The notes below the pieces were generated by a model. The model made no database searches and was not told the DNA's origin. It saw only the letters and a program-made list of their open reading frames with translations. A program made the position numbers and the translations under genes. Of a stretch of DNA of 64,000 nt, positions 36,001 to 44,548 are shown piece after piece (position 1 is the stretch's first letter; the number at the start of each line of letters is the position of its first letter). Source of the stretch: Bacteroidales bacterium UBA5287 (GTDB lineage Bacteria; Bacteroidota; Bacteroidia; Bacteroidales; Dysgonomonadaceae); assembly GCA_002411345.1 (NCBI GenBank), contig DHSL01000053.1, positions 36,592 through 100,591 on the forward strand. The letters are read 5' to 3'.

Positions 36001-36347
36001 TCTGAAACCGTTTTTTCTCCTGAGATAAATCGACAAAAATCAAGTAAAGTCTGTTCTGCCTTAGCATATTCATCTTCAGTCAATTCTTTCTCTTTGTTTG
36101 AAAGAATATTATTACTTTGAACCCTGAAATGTTGCAATCTCCACTCAAGATATTTTGGTAAATTAAATTGTTGCGAAAGTATCACCAAGCGTGAAAATAG
36201 ATTAGAAAATTGCATAGTTTCATTTTCGGTAATTTTTTTGCAAATCCTTTCTAGTAAACGCTTTAAAAGTAAGTATTTTTCGGTAAGCAGATTATTTGAT
36301 TGGTTTATTTGTTCAATTTCCTCTATATATTCTTTAATATTCATCAT
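33018..36347 (-). CDS. Dna2-like PD-(D/E)XK nuclease / superfamily 1 helicase
   Basis: A protein of about 1109 residues. The N-terminal half contains a Cas4/RecB-type nuclease site: FQGRLDLL, then FKIIELKSGG about 20 residues later, then the NHEVQTSIYRLMI helix. The C-terminal half is an SF1B (Upf1/Dna2-like) helicase: Walker A VGPPGTGKTS, Walker B AIIDEASQ, GDHNQL, QGRMHTDIS, and motifs V/VI TVERFQGSQRD and NVALTRARQQLYLVG. Eukaryotic Dna2 trims flaps and resects ends, and a repair or replication role is inferred here. An ATG pair begins at 36347; an upstream GTG (36356) is less likely. dgkA lies 15 bases upstream. Confidence 0.88.
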   Translation of the reverse strand: MMNIKEYIEEIEQINQSNNLLTEKYLLLKRLLERICKKITENETMQFSNLFSRLVILSQQFNLPKYLEWRLQHFRVQSNNILSNKEKELTEDEYAKAEQTLLDFCRFISGEKTVSETYTPEKLSTLQYDKLRVIILSIDYDNNLLKCAVESLPEKVITVKYNVNPINDDFNVSASRFWKGAQLNLIDCIADNDGHLIPKYFILEPDYLIDASQLAECFHNFCISPLLYFKNKFDAKENRKSILLGNLANYFLDVLIFAENIDNIQFKEVFFNSFKETPIEYTTCEDIRNEHEFRAFIANASLQFQNIKRVIKHDFPECGIQLNNCTLEPSFFSEKFGFQGRLDLLQLPNHQNSFKIIELKSGGLPYPKYNKNKISINHEVQTSIYRLMIESVFDQDSRKIKAAILYSSAQNPGENLRFAAAYQHLDKQILDIRNQIIANEHTLVNGTNESVEQMFGLLFQSLNPSQPNFFTSKIISLKESLINCYTVELSYFYRFIRFISREIYLQKIGDTNYESPTGMASLWNSNFNERDEALDVIFDLSIYSINNFENGMTIIFKRNKNNNDLANFRNGDICIVYPRKDPNETVLNNQILKGNVAHIDAEIVEVNFRHKQKNMSFFKSNPLWAIEHDRLDTSYNNMYKSLFEFLKAPKQKRNLLLGLQAPMSENIQFKDVYPENLIQKAIAAKDYFLIVGPPGTGKTSIFARRLIEEYYAKEDVNILVLAYTNRAVDELCDAVNVAFGHTDEQCDKFIRIGSNLSCSDKYRHRLLQNISQKAEDRKSIRLEIEQTRIFVSTLASIASRMDLFQLKHFQIAIIDEASQILEPQIIGLLPKFDKFILIGDHNQLSTIVLQKQICSKITEPELINIGITDCKDSFFERLLRSCIEQNWTQSYSSLTVQGRMHTDISAFPSKYFYSGQLFPANEWQHDSWNLKSDSLNDIFHQTVAKERIAFFSTENTTANSFSDKTNEFEAETIVNLINAIRDIYKINNKELNANILGIIAPYRNQIAMIRHKLIQADIPNAENIMIDTVERFQGSQRDIILLSFCINKPYQLDFLSNLSHDGKVDRKLNVALTRARQQLYLVGNIRLISKHPIYNSLLQFLKDRTYILN

Positions 36348-36361
36348 CCCAACCACATTAT

Positions 36362-36739
36362 TTAAAACAAACAGATTATTTTAGGCAGGAAAATTATAAT
36401 CCCCACAATTACTGAAACTATTGCTGCAATAAGTACTGCTCCAGCTGCCAAATCTTTAACATTCTTAATATTACGATTAAATTCATTTTTACATGAATAA
36501 TTAGAAAGTGTTTCAATTGCAGTGTTTACTGCTTCTAAACCAAATACTAAGCCAATAAGAATACAAATAACCACCCATTCAATGTCCGTTATTTTCAGTA
36601 AGAACCCCAATAAGATTGCTATTAATGCTATGACCAACTCCAGAATTGCGTTTGGAGTATGTTTGAAGAGTAAGCGAATGCCATTAAATGCGTATTTGAA
36701 TGACGCTATTCGCTTAGTCCAATAATTATTATTGTTCAT
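36362..36739 (-). CDS. dgkA: diacylglycerol/undecaprenol kinase family protein
   Basis: A 125-residue membrane protein of the DgkA family. Three membrane segments are visible (AILELVIALIAILLGFLL; WVVICILIGLVFGLEAVN; AAGAVLIAAIVSVIVGIIIF). The catalytic region EAVNTAIETLSNY and KNVKDLAAGAVL match the family. In Gram-positive species, this group phosphorylates undecaprenol; in E. coli, diacylglycerol. The substrate here is open. It lies directly upstream of the Dna2-like gene and may be cotranscribed. Confidence 0.92.
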   Translation of the reverse strand: MNNNNYWTKRIASFKYAFNGIRLLFKHTPNAILELVIALIAILLGFLLKITDIEWVVICILIGLVFGLEAVNTAIETLSNYSCKNEFNRNIKNVKDLAAGAVLIAAIVSVIVGIIIFLPKIICLF

Positions 36740-36813
36740 ATTATCAAAGATTGATTCATTTCCAAAATTACATTATTTTATGATGATAGAAAACTCTTAT
36801 TTGAAAAAGAATT

Positions 36814-36841
36814 TAGTGAGACCATGGTGAGAGTTATATTG
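36814..36841 (+). repeat. 11-bp tandem GTGAGA element, copy B (short)
   Basis: Two units, AGTGAGACCAT and GGTGAGAGTTA, after a TTT left flank. The right cap seen in the other two copies is absent. It lies in the 280-bp gap between dgkA and the LEA-like gene. Confidence 0.65.
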
Positions 36842-36927
36842 AAGTTTTTTTGCTAAAAATTGGAATAAAAATTAACTTTTTGTTAAAGGTTTAAATTATC
36901 CACAAATTAAAGAACTATTAAATTTAA

Positions 36928-36957
36928 AAAAGGTGGATTATTAGTCCACCTTTTGGT
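36928..36957 (-). terminator. terminator of the DUF2027-Smr / LEA-like operon
   Basis: AAAAGGTGGA / TCCACCTTTT stem; the minus strand continues into a run of Ts. It lies about 65 bases past the LEA-like stop codon. Confidence 0.7.
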
Positions 36958-37019
36958 TTGTTTTAATTGATTGTTTTAAATTTTAAAACTGAAGACTTTG
37001 TTTTATTCTAGAATTCTAT

Positions 37020-37607
37020 TTATTTTCCTCCAAAAGTAAAAACTACTGGAATAGCAGCAGGAGATTTCAGTGGTGCTTCTCCAATCATAATGGTCGGCCA
37101 AAGTTTAACTGTTACTTTTGTTTTATCGGATGAGATGCCTAAAAAAGAGCTCATTACGCTATTTACTTTTTCTTTTGAATATCGGTTCATTAGATTTCTG
37201 AGATCTACTGCTACAGGTATTGGTAAAACTCCTGATCCACCTGCAGCAATTCGTATAGGTGTATTCAATTTACCCACTACAAATTCGAGATCATTTATTA
37301 TCACTACGTAATCCAATGCATTCAGAAATGCTTCGAATTCGTTTGGATTTTTCACGTCCATATTCAAAACCATGTTAAAAGGAATGGTTTGCAGTTGACC
37401 ACCTGAAAGAATTGTTGAAATTTTTGCCAAATTTGTTACAGAAATCGATGAAGTGTTACCCAAATCTACACCTGCCAATTGTATATTATCAATTGATTTG
37501 TATTTGAACTCACATTGCGACAGATTATAAGCTCCTCCGATTTGATTTAAGACATTACATCCCTGTAGGAATATAACCAATGTAAATAGTGCTATTACTT
37601 TTTTCAT
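37020..37607 (-). CDS. LEA type 2-like lipoprotein
   Basis: A 195-residue lipoprotein (MKKVIALFTLVIFLQGC). The mature part looks like a LEA14/WHy-type beta-sandwich: repeated strands with LAGVDLGNTSSISVTNLAKI, the hallmark NVDVKNPNEFEA-type segment MDVKNPNEFEAFLNALDYVV, and a final strand IPVVFTFGG. Related lipoproteins in Bacteroidota are uncharacterised. It begins 6 bases after the DUF2027-Smr stop and is surely in its operon. Confidence 0.75.
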   Translation of the reverse strand: MKKVIALFTLVIFLQGCNVLNQIGGAYNLSQCEFKYKSIDNIQLAGVDLGNTSSISVTNLAKISTILSGGQLQTIPFNMVLNMDVKNPNEFEAFLNALDYVVIINDLEFVVGKLNTPIRIAAGGSGVLPIPVAVDLRNLMNRYSKEKVNSVMSSFLGISSDKTKVTVKLWPTIMIGEAPLKSPAAIPVVFTFGGK

Positions 37608-37613
37608 AATTCT

Positions 37614-38672
37614 TTATTTTATTGTAACCATTGTTGCACCATATCCATATTCTCGAAATGATGCATCCTGAAAATAACAATTTTTGTATTTGTCTTTTAA
37701 TTCTTTGATTATGGCATTTTTAAGTATTCCATCTCCCTTGCCATGTATGAAAACCATACGTTGATTTTTATTCTTTAAATTTTCGTTTATTGTTTCTCTA
37801 AATTTAGAAAGTTGATATTCAAGAATGTCCGAGTTGTCCATTCCAGCAGTAGTTTCCAGCAATTGATCAATATGCAAATCTACTTCAATTATTTTTTTCT
37901 TTTCAATTTTCTGAATGCGTTTTCTACGTGGTTTCTCTTCAACTTCCTTTTCTTTCATAGCATTTTCAATATCCTCAGCGGTAACTAACATAGTTCGTTC
38001 CGGGATATCGTTTTGAATTACATAATAGATCAATGCATTTTCGTCAAAATAATCGTTTTCTTTAAAACTATGTAATTTGTAAAATTTTACAGTGTCAATA
38101 TGTAATTCAATAGAGCAAGGATTCTTAAATCCATATGGTTTATTATGTTTGAGAGCTATAAATTGGAGACAAACCTTTTCCAGACTATTTAAATCAGATT
38201 TATTGAACTCCTCTATGAATATTTTGGTGTTTGGTTCAATAACGCCATTGTAACGACTTATCCATGAATTATTTTCGCGATTCATGTAATTGAAATGTAA
38301 ATAATAATTACTATCATTAACCAGATAACATTCATAAGAAGTGGTAGAAATTGTTTTTTCATCAACTGGTAAATATGCCAGACAAACCGTGATTTTTTCT
38401 CCTTCAGGAGTTTCTATTATTTTTTGATCTTCTTCAATTTGAATTACCGACTGTAAAGATGTTTCAGTCTCAATAGGTTTATCTGATTCATAATTAGATA
38501 ACTGATTATCGTTTATTTTGCCAACAACGACACAGTCCGAGATCAAAACAGGTATATCAAAACCATGTTCATCTTCAATTATAGCTATATTCTTGTTTTG
38601 AAAACCTTTAACTATTCCGCCCCCAACAGAACTTAAAAAACGTACAGTATCACCAATTTCAAGTTTTTTCAT
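37614..38672 (-). CDS. DUF2027 and Smr-domain protein
   Basis: A 352-residue cytosolic protein. The N-terminal domain begins MKKLEIGDTVRFLSSVGGGI, a typical DUF2027 (MutS2-like SH3) opening. The middle (about 85-230) is beta-rich. A basic linker KPRRKRIQKIEKKK precedes the C-terminal Smr domain (about 265-352) with DLHIDQLLE, FIHGKGDGILKNAI and YGYGATMVTIK. Smr domains bind or nick DNA/RNA in MutS2 and related proteins. The HGKGDG loop (the HGxG motif) is intact. First gene of a two-gene operon. Confidence 0.88.
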   Translation of the reverse strand: MKKLEIGDTVRFLSSVGGGIVKGFQNKNIAIIEDEHGFDIPVLISDCVVVGKINDNQLSNYESDKPIETETSLQSVIQIEEDQKIIETPEGEKITVCLAYLPVDEKTISTTSYECYLVNDSNYYLHFNYMNRENNSWISRYNGVIEPNTKIFIEEFNKSDLNSLEKVCLQFIALKHNKPYGFKNPCSIELHIDTVKFYKLHSFKENDYFDENALIYYVIQNDIPERTMLVTAEDIENAMKEKEVEEKPRRKRIQKIEKKKIIEVDLHIDQLLETTAGMDNSDILEYQLSKFRETINENLKNKNQRMVFIHGKGDGILKNAIIKELKDKYKNCYFQDASFREYGYGATMVTIK

Positions 38673-38714
38673 CTTTAATTTTTATATTTTTCCTTAAGCG
38701 GATATATTTGTTTT

Positions 38715-38744
38715 TTGTTGATTTTACAAAGTTGAGTAATTTTG
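38715..38744 (+). promoter_or_regulatory. promoter of queA
   Basis: TTG at 38715-38717, 19-base spacer, TAATTTTG at 38737-38744. It overlaps the TTG at 38742 that would open the longest frame, so that codon would lie upstream of the mRNA start and cannot be the initiator. Confidence 0.6.
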
Positions 38745-38798
38745 TTGAATAATGAGAATTATTTATGCAAAAAAATGATTAGAAGAGTTGTCAAAAAA

Positions 38799-40025
38799 AT
38801 GAAAAAAGAAGAAATAGAGAAAATTAAAATATTGAACTTCAATTATGAATTACCAGATGAAAGAATTGCAAAATATCCTTTGGACAAAAGAGATGATTCG
38901 AGAATATTGATTTATGATAATCACTCTATTTCCTCTTCACTATTTTTCAATTTAGCTTATTTCATTCCTCAAAACAGTTTGATGATATTCAATAACACAC
39001 GTGTGATTCATGCACGTTTAATATTCAGAAAACCAACAGGAGCATCGATTGAGGTATTTTGCCTATCACCATGTTATCCAGCTGAATACAATCTTAATTT
39101 TCAGCAAAAAAAAGGTTGTTCCTGGTATTGTATGATAGGAAACTCGAAACGATGGAAAGATGATGTGATGTCAATGACATTATTTTCCGATAAAGAAATA
39201 GTTCTTACAGCAAAAAAGATAGGAATAAAAAACAACGATACAATTGTAGAATTCAATTGGAATGACGATAGTTACTCATTTTCCGAGATTCTTGAAATTG
39301 CAGGTAAACTACCTATTCCTCCCTATTTGAATAGGGATTCGGAAGAAAAAGACGACTTTACATATCAGACAGTTTATTCGAGTGTTGACGGTTCAGTTGC
39401 AGCACCAACAGCCGGTTTACATTTTACAGACGAAGTTTTTCAGAAATTACACGATAAAGGTATAAAAACTGATGAAGTAACTCTGCATGTTGGAGCCGGA
39501 ACGTTCAAACCCGTTAAATCAGAAATCATTGGAGAGCATGATATGCATACGGAGTTTATTTCTGTTTCAAAAGATACCATCAAAGAGTTGAGAGATAATA
39601 AAGGAAAATTGATTGTTGTAGGGACGACTTCAACTCGGACAATCGAAAGTCTTTACTTTATCGGGAAAAAACTAGAAACGAACCCATCAGCTCAACTTAA
39701 TCAGTTAACTGTCTCACAGTGGGATCCATATGAAGATAATGGAATTAATATTTCCCCTCAAAAAGCATTACAAAACATTTTAGATTACTTGGAAAATAAT
39801 AATATGGAAAGTCTTATATCAGCCACTCAAATTATGATTGCTCCAGGTTATAAATTCGCTTATTGTGATGCAATTATCACTAATTTTCATCAACCTCAGA
39901 GTACATTACTTTTACTAATTTCAGCTTTTGTAGGTGACGATTGGAAAAAGATTTATAATTATGCACTTTCAAATGGATTCCGTTTTTTGAGTTATGGTGA
40001 CAGCTCTTTACTTTGGAAGGCATAA
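38799..40025 (+). CDS. queA: S-adenosylmethionine:tRNA ribosyltransferase-isomerase
   Basis: About 408 residues from the chosen ATG. QueA transfers and isomerises the ribose of SAM to make epoxyqueuosine in tRNA. Signatures: FNYELPDERIAKYPLDKRDDSR, FNNTRVIHARL, the core SVAAPTAGLHFT and LHVGAGTFKPVKSE, GTTSTRTIESL, and TNFHQPQSTLLLLISAF. Three starts are possible (TTG 38742, ATG 38775, ATG 38799). The promoter rules out the first. MKKEEIEKIKI at 38799 aligns best with the conserved start of the family. The protein has some insertions in the 100-200 region. Confidence 0.93.
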   Translation: MKKEEIEKIKILNFNYELPDERIAKYPLDKRDDSRILIYDNHSISSSLFFNLAYFIPQNSLMIFNNTRVIHARLIFRKPTGASIEVFCLSPCYPAEYNLNFQQKKGCSWYCMIGNSKRWKDDVMSMTLFSDKEIVLTAKKIGIKNNDTIVEFNWNDDSYSFSEILEIAGKLPIPPYLNRDSEEKDDFTYQTVYSSVDGSVAAPTAGLHFTDEVFQKLHDKGIKTDEVTLHVGAGTFKPVKSEIIGEHDMHTEFISVSKDTIKELRDNKGKLIVVGTTSTRTIESLYFIGKKLETNPSAQLNQLTVSQWDPYEDNGINISPQKALQNILDYLENNNMESLISATQIMIAPGYKFAYCDAIITNFHQPQSTLLLLISAFVGDDWKKIYNYALSNGFRFLSYGDSSLLWKA

Positions 40026-40117
40026 TATTCCTTATTTTGAGTAAAAAACAGATCAAGTAGAAAGACTGTTTAAAGAGTTTTTCGTAATATTGTAAGTTAA
40101 AAGTAATAATCAATCAG

Positions 40118-43100
40118 TTGTTTAAAAAAATATCGAAAATATTAGGTCTTGCTATTTTAGGTCTCCTTTTTATGATCTTGATAGTAATTGCACTTTTTGC
40201 GCTTCCCACCGTGCAAAATTATGTTGCTGATTTTGCAGTCGAAAAGTTTAAGCCAATTTTAAAAACGGAATTAGCTATTGATAAATTACGTATTCATTTT
40301 TTTGATAAAGTTGAATTAAAAGGCATTTATTTGGAAGATCAAAAAAAAGACACATTGCTTTATGCGGATAATCTGGTAGTTACCCTCAATATGTGGGATT
40401 TACTAAATAGTAAATTAGATATTGAGACTGTTGATTTAAGCAATTTTACTGTAAATCTTAAACAAGAACAAAAAGACGCACCTTTCAATTTTCAGTTCAT
40501 TTTTGATGCTTTTAAAAAGGATTCAGTTAGTAAACCCAGTACAAATCCTAATCCTTTTGGTATTTATCTAAGAGATGTTCGGCTAAAAAATGGAAAAGCA
40601 AGTTATAATATTCTTAGTGAACCTGAAACCCCCGGAAAATTCAATACTAGTCATATTGCAATAGACAAACTCTCTGCAAGAATCGCCTTACCTTCAATTG
40701 AAATGGACAAGTTTGTTGGTGATATTCGAACTTTGAGTTTCAATGAGCAATCGGGATTGAGATTAGATAATTTACAAGCTATGGTTCGTTCAAAAGGAGA
40801 TAAGATTTGGAGTAGTTTTCTATCATTAAAGATAAATAATTCTGAACTAAAGGTTTCAAGAGCTGAATATAACATAAAAGCAAAACAATATAAATTAAAA
40901 GCAAAAAGTGAATTAATAGATCCAGATGATATCTCTCTTTTTGTATCCCGTTTTTCTGACCTTACAGAACCTTTTTCATTTGAAGTAGACGTAAATGGAA
41001 CATATCCACAAGGATCACTTAACAATTTAATAGTTAATTATGGTAATTCAACTCATATTGATGTTTCCGGGAATATAGATGATTTTACGAAATTTGATAA
41101 TTCTGATTTTGATTTAGAAGTTAAACAAATAAGAACTACCCAAGAAGATTTAGAGAATCTAATTCGTGTAGCAGCAATCGATTATTTTTCTCCAACACAG
41201 TTGTGGGCCTTAGGTAATATGAATTTAAAATTTAATGCCGTGGGTAAATTAAATCGATTTAAATATAATGGACTTGCAAAAACAGAACAGGGAAACATAA
41301 CATTTTCCGGTTTAGGTAAATTCAGGGACGACTTTTCCTTCATGTCTTTTGAGGGACCTGTGTCGGCAGAAAATATTCAAGTAGCAAATATTATTGGTGA
41401 AGAAGTAGGTGTAGACGATGCAACTTTATTCGCAAATTATTATGTAGAAATTAAGAAAGATGCTCCTGTTTATGTGACCGGGGACGGAAACATAGCCTCT
41501 GTATTGTATCAAAATAAGCAATACAATGACCTGTTTTTCGACGGATCATATCTTGGAGAAAATATAGCCGGAAGGATATATACCGATACAGAAAACAATA
41601 AGTTAGATTTAACTGCTGATTTCACTTTTGGTGAAAACATGAGTATTGATGTTACCGGAAATATTTACAGATTAGACTTGAAACCTTTTTTATCAGGTGA
41701 AAATTGGAAAAATCCATCACTTGTAACCAGTATTGATGTGCATATGAAAGGTTCAACAATTGATGATTTAACCGGTACATTGGTGTTGGATAGTACATCA
41801 TTCTCTGATAATAATTTCATTTATAACCCCGGACCTTTGTATCTGCAGTCCTTGATTGAAGAATCGGGGACTAGAAAGATTGCTTTTTTATCTTCAATTA
41901 TTGAAGGAGATATTTCAGGAAATCTTAGTTTTGTTACTATTGCACAAGATTTAATGCGAGAGTTAAATAGGCATTTACCTTCTTTAGTAAAAGCTTCTGA
42001 AATAAATAAGTCCGAAACAGAGAAAAATGCGTTTCAGTTCAATTTGAAATTGAAGAACACTGAGGATTTTTCATATGCACTCAAGCTGCCTTTCTACAAT
42101 GTTGAACCAGCAATAATTAATGGACACGTAGATTTTGATAATTCAGATGTTCTTACAATTGATGCCTACCTGCCAAGATTTATGATTGGGAAAAATGATA
42201 TTCGCGAAACTCGGGTAAATTTCATTACAGATACTGTTACTGGAATAAATATTGATGCAAATGCATATCTGGTTCAAGCTGACGGCTATATAAATGCACG
42301 ACTTAATACAACAGCGAAGCTCGATTCAGCTATGAATAATTTAGCTTTAACCATTAGTAATGGAGTAGGAGATGGAAATGGTAATATTCAAATTTCTGCG
42401 GGATTCTTCAGGGATATGGATGATCAGTTTGGAACTAATTTGCAATTACTTCCTTCTAATCTGATGTTTAACAACAAAAATCTCATAATCAATTCGTCTG
42501 ATATTGTTTATTCTAAAGACAGAATTGTAATAAATAATTTCATAATATCAGAGAATAATATGTTGTTATTGGGAGTCGATGGAGTAGCATCGAAAAATGC
42601 TGATGACAAGATTCGTGCATATTTTAATAATACAGAATTGGGAAATTTATTGAGTATTCTCAATATTGCAAATATCAACGGGTTAATTAATGGAGGTATC
42701 TCTATCGCTCAAGCATTGAACGAACCAATTATCAAAACAGATAATTTTAGAATTGACAGTATTACTGTATATAAAGAAAAAATTGGTTCATTTATAATAG
42801 AAGGAAATACTAACAATGAGATTACCGGTTTTGATTTGAATGCAGTATTGATAAATCGCTATAAACATAACTTAGAAGTTAATGGTTTTGTGCCGACAAA
42901 TGGTGTTGATCCCTTTAATGTAGATATTCGAATTGATAAATTGCCATTAAATTGGACTCAACCATTTGCTAAAGAGTTGTTTAGCGAATTGTCAGGAACA
43001 TTAAATTCGAAATTTAACATATCAGGGAAGATTTCTCAACCTGTTTTTGAAGGATGGTTAGGAATTGAAGAAGGATTGATGAAAATTGCATATTCGAATG

Positions 43101-44548
43101 TCACATATCGGGTATCTGATACCATACATATAAACAAGGATAACATAGGTTTGAATAATTTGGTAATCAGAGATAACAATAATAATTCTGCTGTAATTAA
43201 TGTTGCACTAACACATGCAAACTTTGGTAAGTTGAATTATAACGCAAAGATCAGATTAAATGATTTTCTACTTCTTAACAATGAAGACAGGACTGATTTA
43301 ATGGCTTATGGAAACCTGAAATTATCAGGAGATGTTAATGTGGTTGGTTCTTCAAGAGGTATTTTTGGTGATGCTAATTTAACAAACGAAAGTACATCAA
43401 ATGTGATGGTTGTCTTACCACAAACAGCACAGGCAAATACATATGGTGGAGTTATCTATATTAATACACCACAAGAAGTCGATTCTCTTTCGTTTCTACG
43501 AAAGAGTAAAGGCAAAAAAGCCAGTCAAAGTTCATCATCAAGCATAAGTATGCCAATTAGTATTAGAGGATTTGTAGAGTTGAATCCCGGATTAGAAATG
43601 GGAGTCATATTGAATCCTACAAATGGTAATGCTTTAAAGATAAGAGGTAAGGGCGAACTTAATCTCAATTATAATAATAAATCAGAACCACCAATTACAA
43701 TATATGGTGACTATATTGCTCAGGATGGTAATTTCCATTACAATTTGCAAGGTTTGAAAAGTATAAATTTTGGTATACGAAATGGAAGTACAATTACTTT
43801 GATTGGTGATCCAATGAACACTCGATTCAATGTCACAGCTTATAATAGGGTGAAGGCAGATTTAGCAGTTTTGAGTGAAACCTTTAAATATTCGACTGAT
43901 CTTTCTGCAACGAGAGTTCCTGTTGATGCCGTGTTGGAAATAGCCGGTGATTTGGAAAGTATGAAGTTGAATTATAAAATAGAACTACCTGAATCATCTG
44001 ATGATATTCGTCAAAAGGTAAACAGTTTAATTAATACTGACGAGCAAAGGATAAGACAATTTGCTTATTTAGTTACCGCTGGAAACTTTATCTCCTCTAT
44101 GGGTACAACAAATTCTAATTTTGGCACTAATATGTTTACTTCAGTTGCAACAAGTGCATTAACAAAAGGATTGGATGCTCTTTTTGCCGGATCATTAAGT
44201 GACAACTGGTCAGTAAATACGAATATGGAAACCATGAATGGCGATTTTAATACTGTTCGAATGGGAGTTGATATTGCTACGAGTCTGCTTGATAACAGAT
44301 TACGTATTTCTACTAATTTAAGTTACGGGAATAATGCGATGTTAGTAAATCAATCAGCATTTATGGGTGAATTTGAGCTTGAGTATGATATTAATAATTG
44401 GTTGATGATCAGGGCTTATAATCGTGCGAATGAACGTTTTTACAAAAAAGCACCCTTTACACAAGGAGCAGGTATTGTTGTCACTAAAGAAGGTAAAACT
44501 TTTAAAGATCTTTTTATGTTTAATTTCAGAAGAAAAGAAGATGAATAA
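40118..44548 (+). CDS. tamB: TamB-like translocation and assembly protein (TTG start)
   Basis: A 1476-residue protein with one N-terminal membrane anchor (LGLAILGLLFMILIVIALFA) and a very long repetitive beta-rich periplasmic body, the AsmA/TamB (DUF490) architecture. The C-terminal about 350 residues match the TamB domain: GKGELNLNYNN, DYIAQDGNFHYNLQGLKSINFGI, VDAVLEIAGDLESMKLNYKIELPES and GTNMFTSVATSALTKGLDALF. TamB bridges inner and outer membranes and helps outer-membrane biogenesis or lipid transport. No ATG precedes the anchor; the frame closes upstream at 40085, so initiation is at TTG (40118). Its end overlaps tamL by 8 bases. Confidence 0.9.
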   Translation: MFKKISKILGLAILGLLFMILIVIALFALPTVQNYVADFAVEKFKPILKTELAIDKLRIHFFDKVELKGIYLEDQKKDTLLYADNLVVTLNMWDLLNSKLDIETVDLSNFTVNLKQEQKDAPFNFQFIFDAFKKDSVSKPSTNPNPFGIYLRDVRLKNGKASYNILSEPETPGKFNTSHIAIDKLSARIALPSIEMDKFVGDIRTLSFNEQSGLRLDNLQAMVRSKGDKIWSSFLSLKINNSELKVSRAEYNIKAKQYKLKAKSELIDPDDISLFVSRFSDLTEPFSFEVDVNGTYPQGSLNNLIVNYGNSTHIDVSGNIDDFTKFDNSDFDLEVKQIRTTQEDLENLIRVAAIDYFSPTQLWALGNMNLKFNAVGKLNRFKYNGLAKTEQGNITFSGLGKFRDDFSFMSFEGPVSAENIQVANIIGEEVGVDDATLFANYYVEIKKDAPVYVTGDGNIASVLYQNKQYNDLFFDGSYLGENIAGRIYTDTENNKLDLTADFTFGENMSIDVTGNIYRLDLKPFLSGENWKNPSLVTSIDVHMKGSTIDDLTGTLVLDSTSFSDNNFIYNPGPLYLQSLIEESGTRKIAFLSSIIEGDISGNLSFVTIAQDLMRELNRHLPSLVKASEINKSETEKNAFQFNLKLKNTEDFSYALKLPFYNVEPAIINGHVDFDNSDVLTIDAYLPRFMIGKNDIRETRVNFITDTVTGINIDANAYLVQADGYINARLNTTAKLDSAMNNLALTISNGVGDGNGNIQISAGFFRDMDDQFGTNLQLLPSNLMFNNKNLIINSSDIVYSKDRIVINNFIISENNMLLLGVDGVASKNADDKIRAYFNNTELGNLLSILNIANINGLINGGISIAQALNEPIIKTDNFRIDSITVYKEKIGSFIIEGNTNNEITGFDLNAVLINRYKHNLEVNGFVPTNGVDPFNVDIRIDKLPLNWTQPFAKELFSELSGTLNSKFNISGKISQPVFEGWLGIEEGLMKIAYSNVTYRVSDTIHINKDNIGLNNLVIRDNNNNSAVINVALTHANFGKLNYNAKIRLNDFLLLNNEDRTDLMAYGNLKLSGDVNVVGSSRGIFGDANLTNESTSNVMVVLPQTAQANTYGGVIYINTPQEVDSLSFLRKSKGKKASQSSSSSISMPISIRGFVELNPGLEMGVILNPTNGNALKIRGKGELNLNYNNKSEPPITIYGDYIAQDGNFHYNLQGLKSINFGIRNGSTITLIGDPMNTRFNVTAYNRVKADLAVLSETFKYSTDLSATRVPVDAVLEIAGDLESMKLNYKIELPESSDDIRQKVNSLINTDEQRIRQFAYLVTAGNFISSMGTTNSNFGTNMFTSVATSALTKGLDALFAGSLSDNWSVNTNMETMNGDFNTVRMGVDIATSLLDNRLRISTNLSYGNNAMLVNQSAFMGEFELEYDINNWLMIRAYNRANERFYKKAPFTQGAGIVVTKEGKTFKDLFMFNFRRKEDE

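Noticed and set aside
38742..38798. TTG start extending queA by 19 residues
   Set aside because: The codon lies inside the promoter -7 element, and the extra residues do not match the family; ATG at 38799 fits.
44424..44540. Upstream extension of tamL
   Set aside because: It lies fully inside tamB in another frame; the lipoprotein signal starts at 44541.
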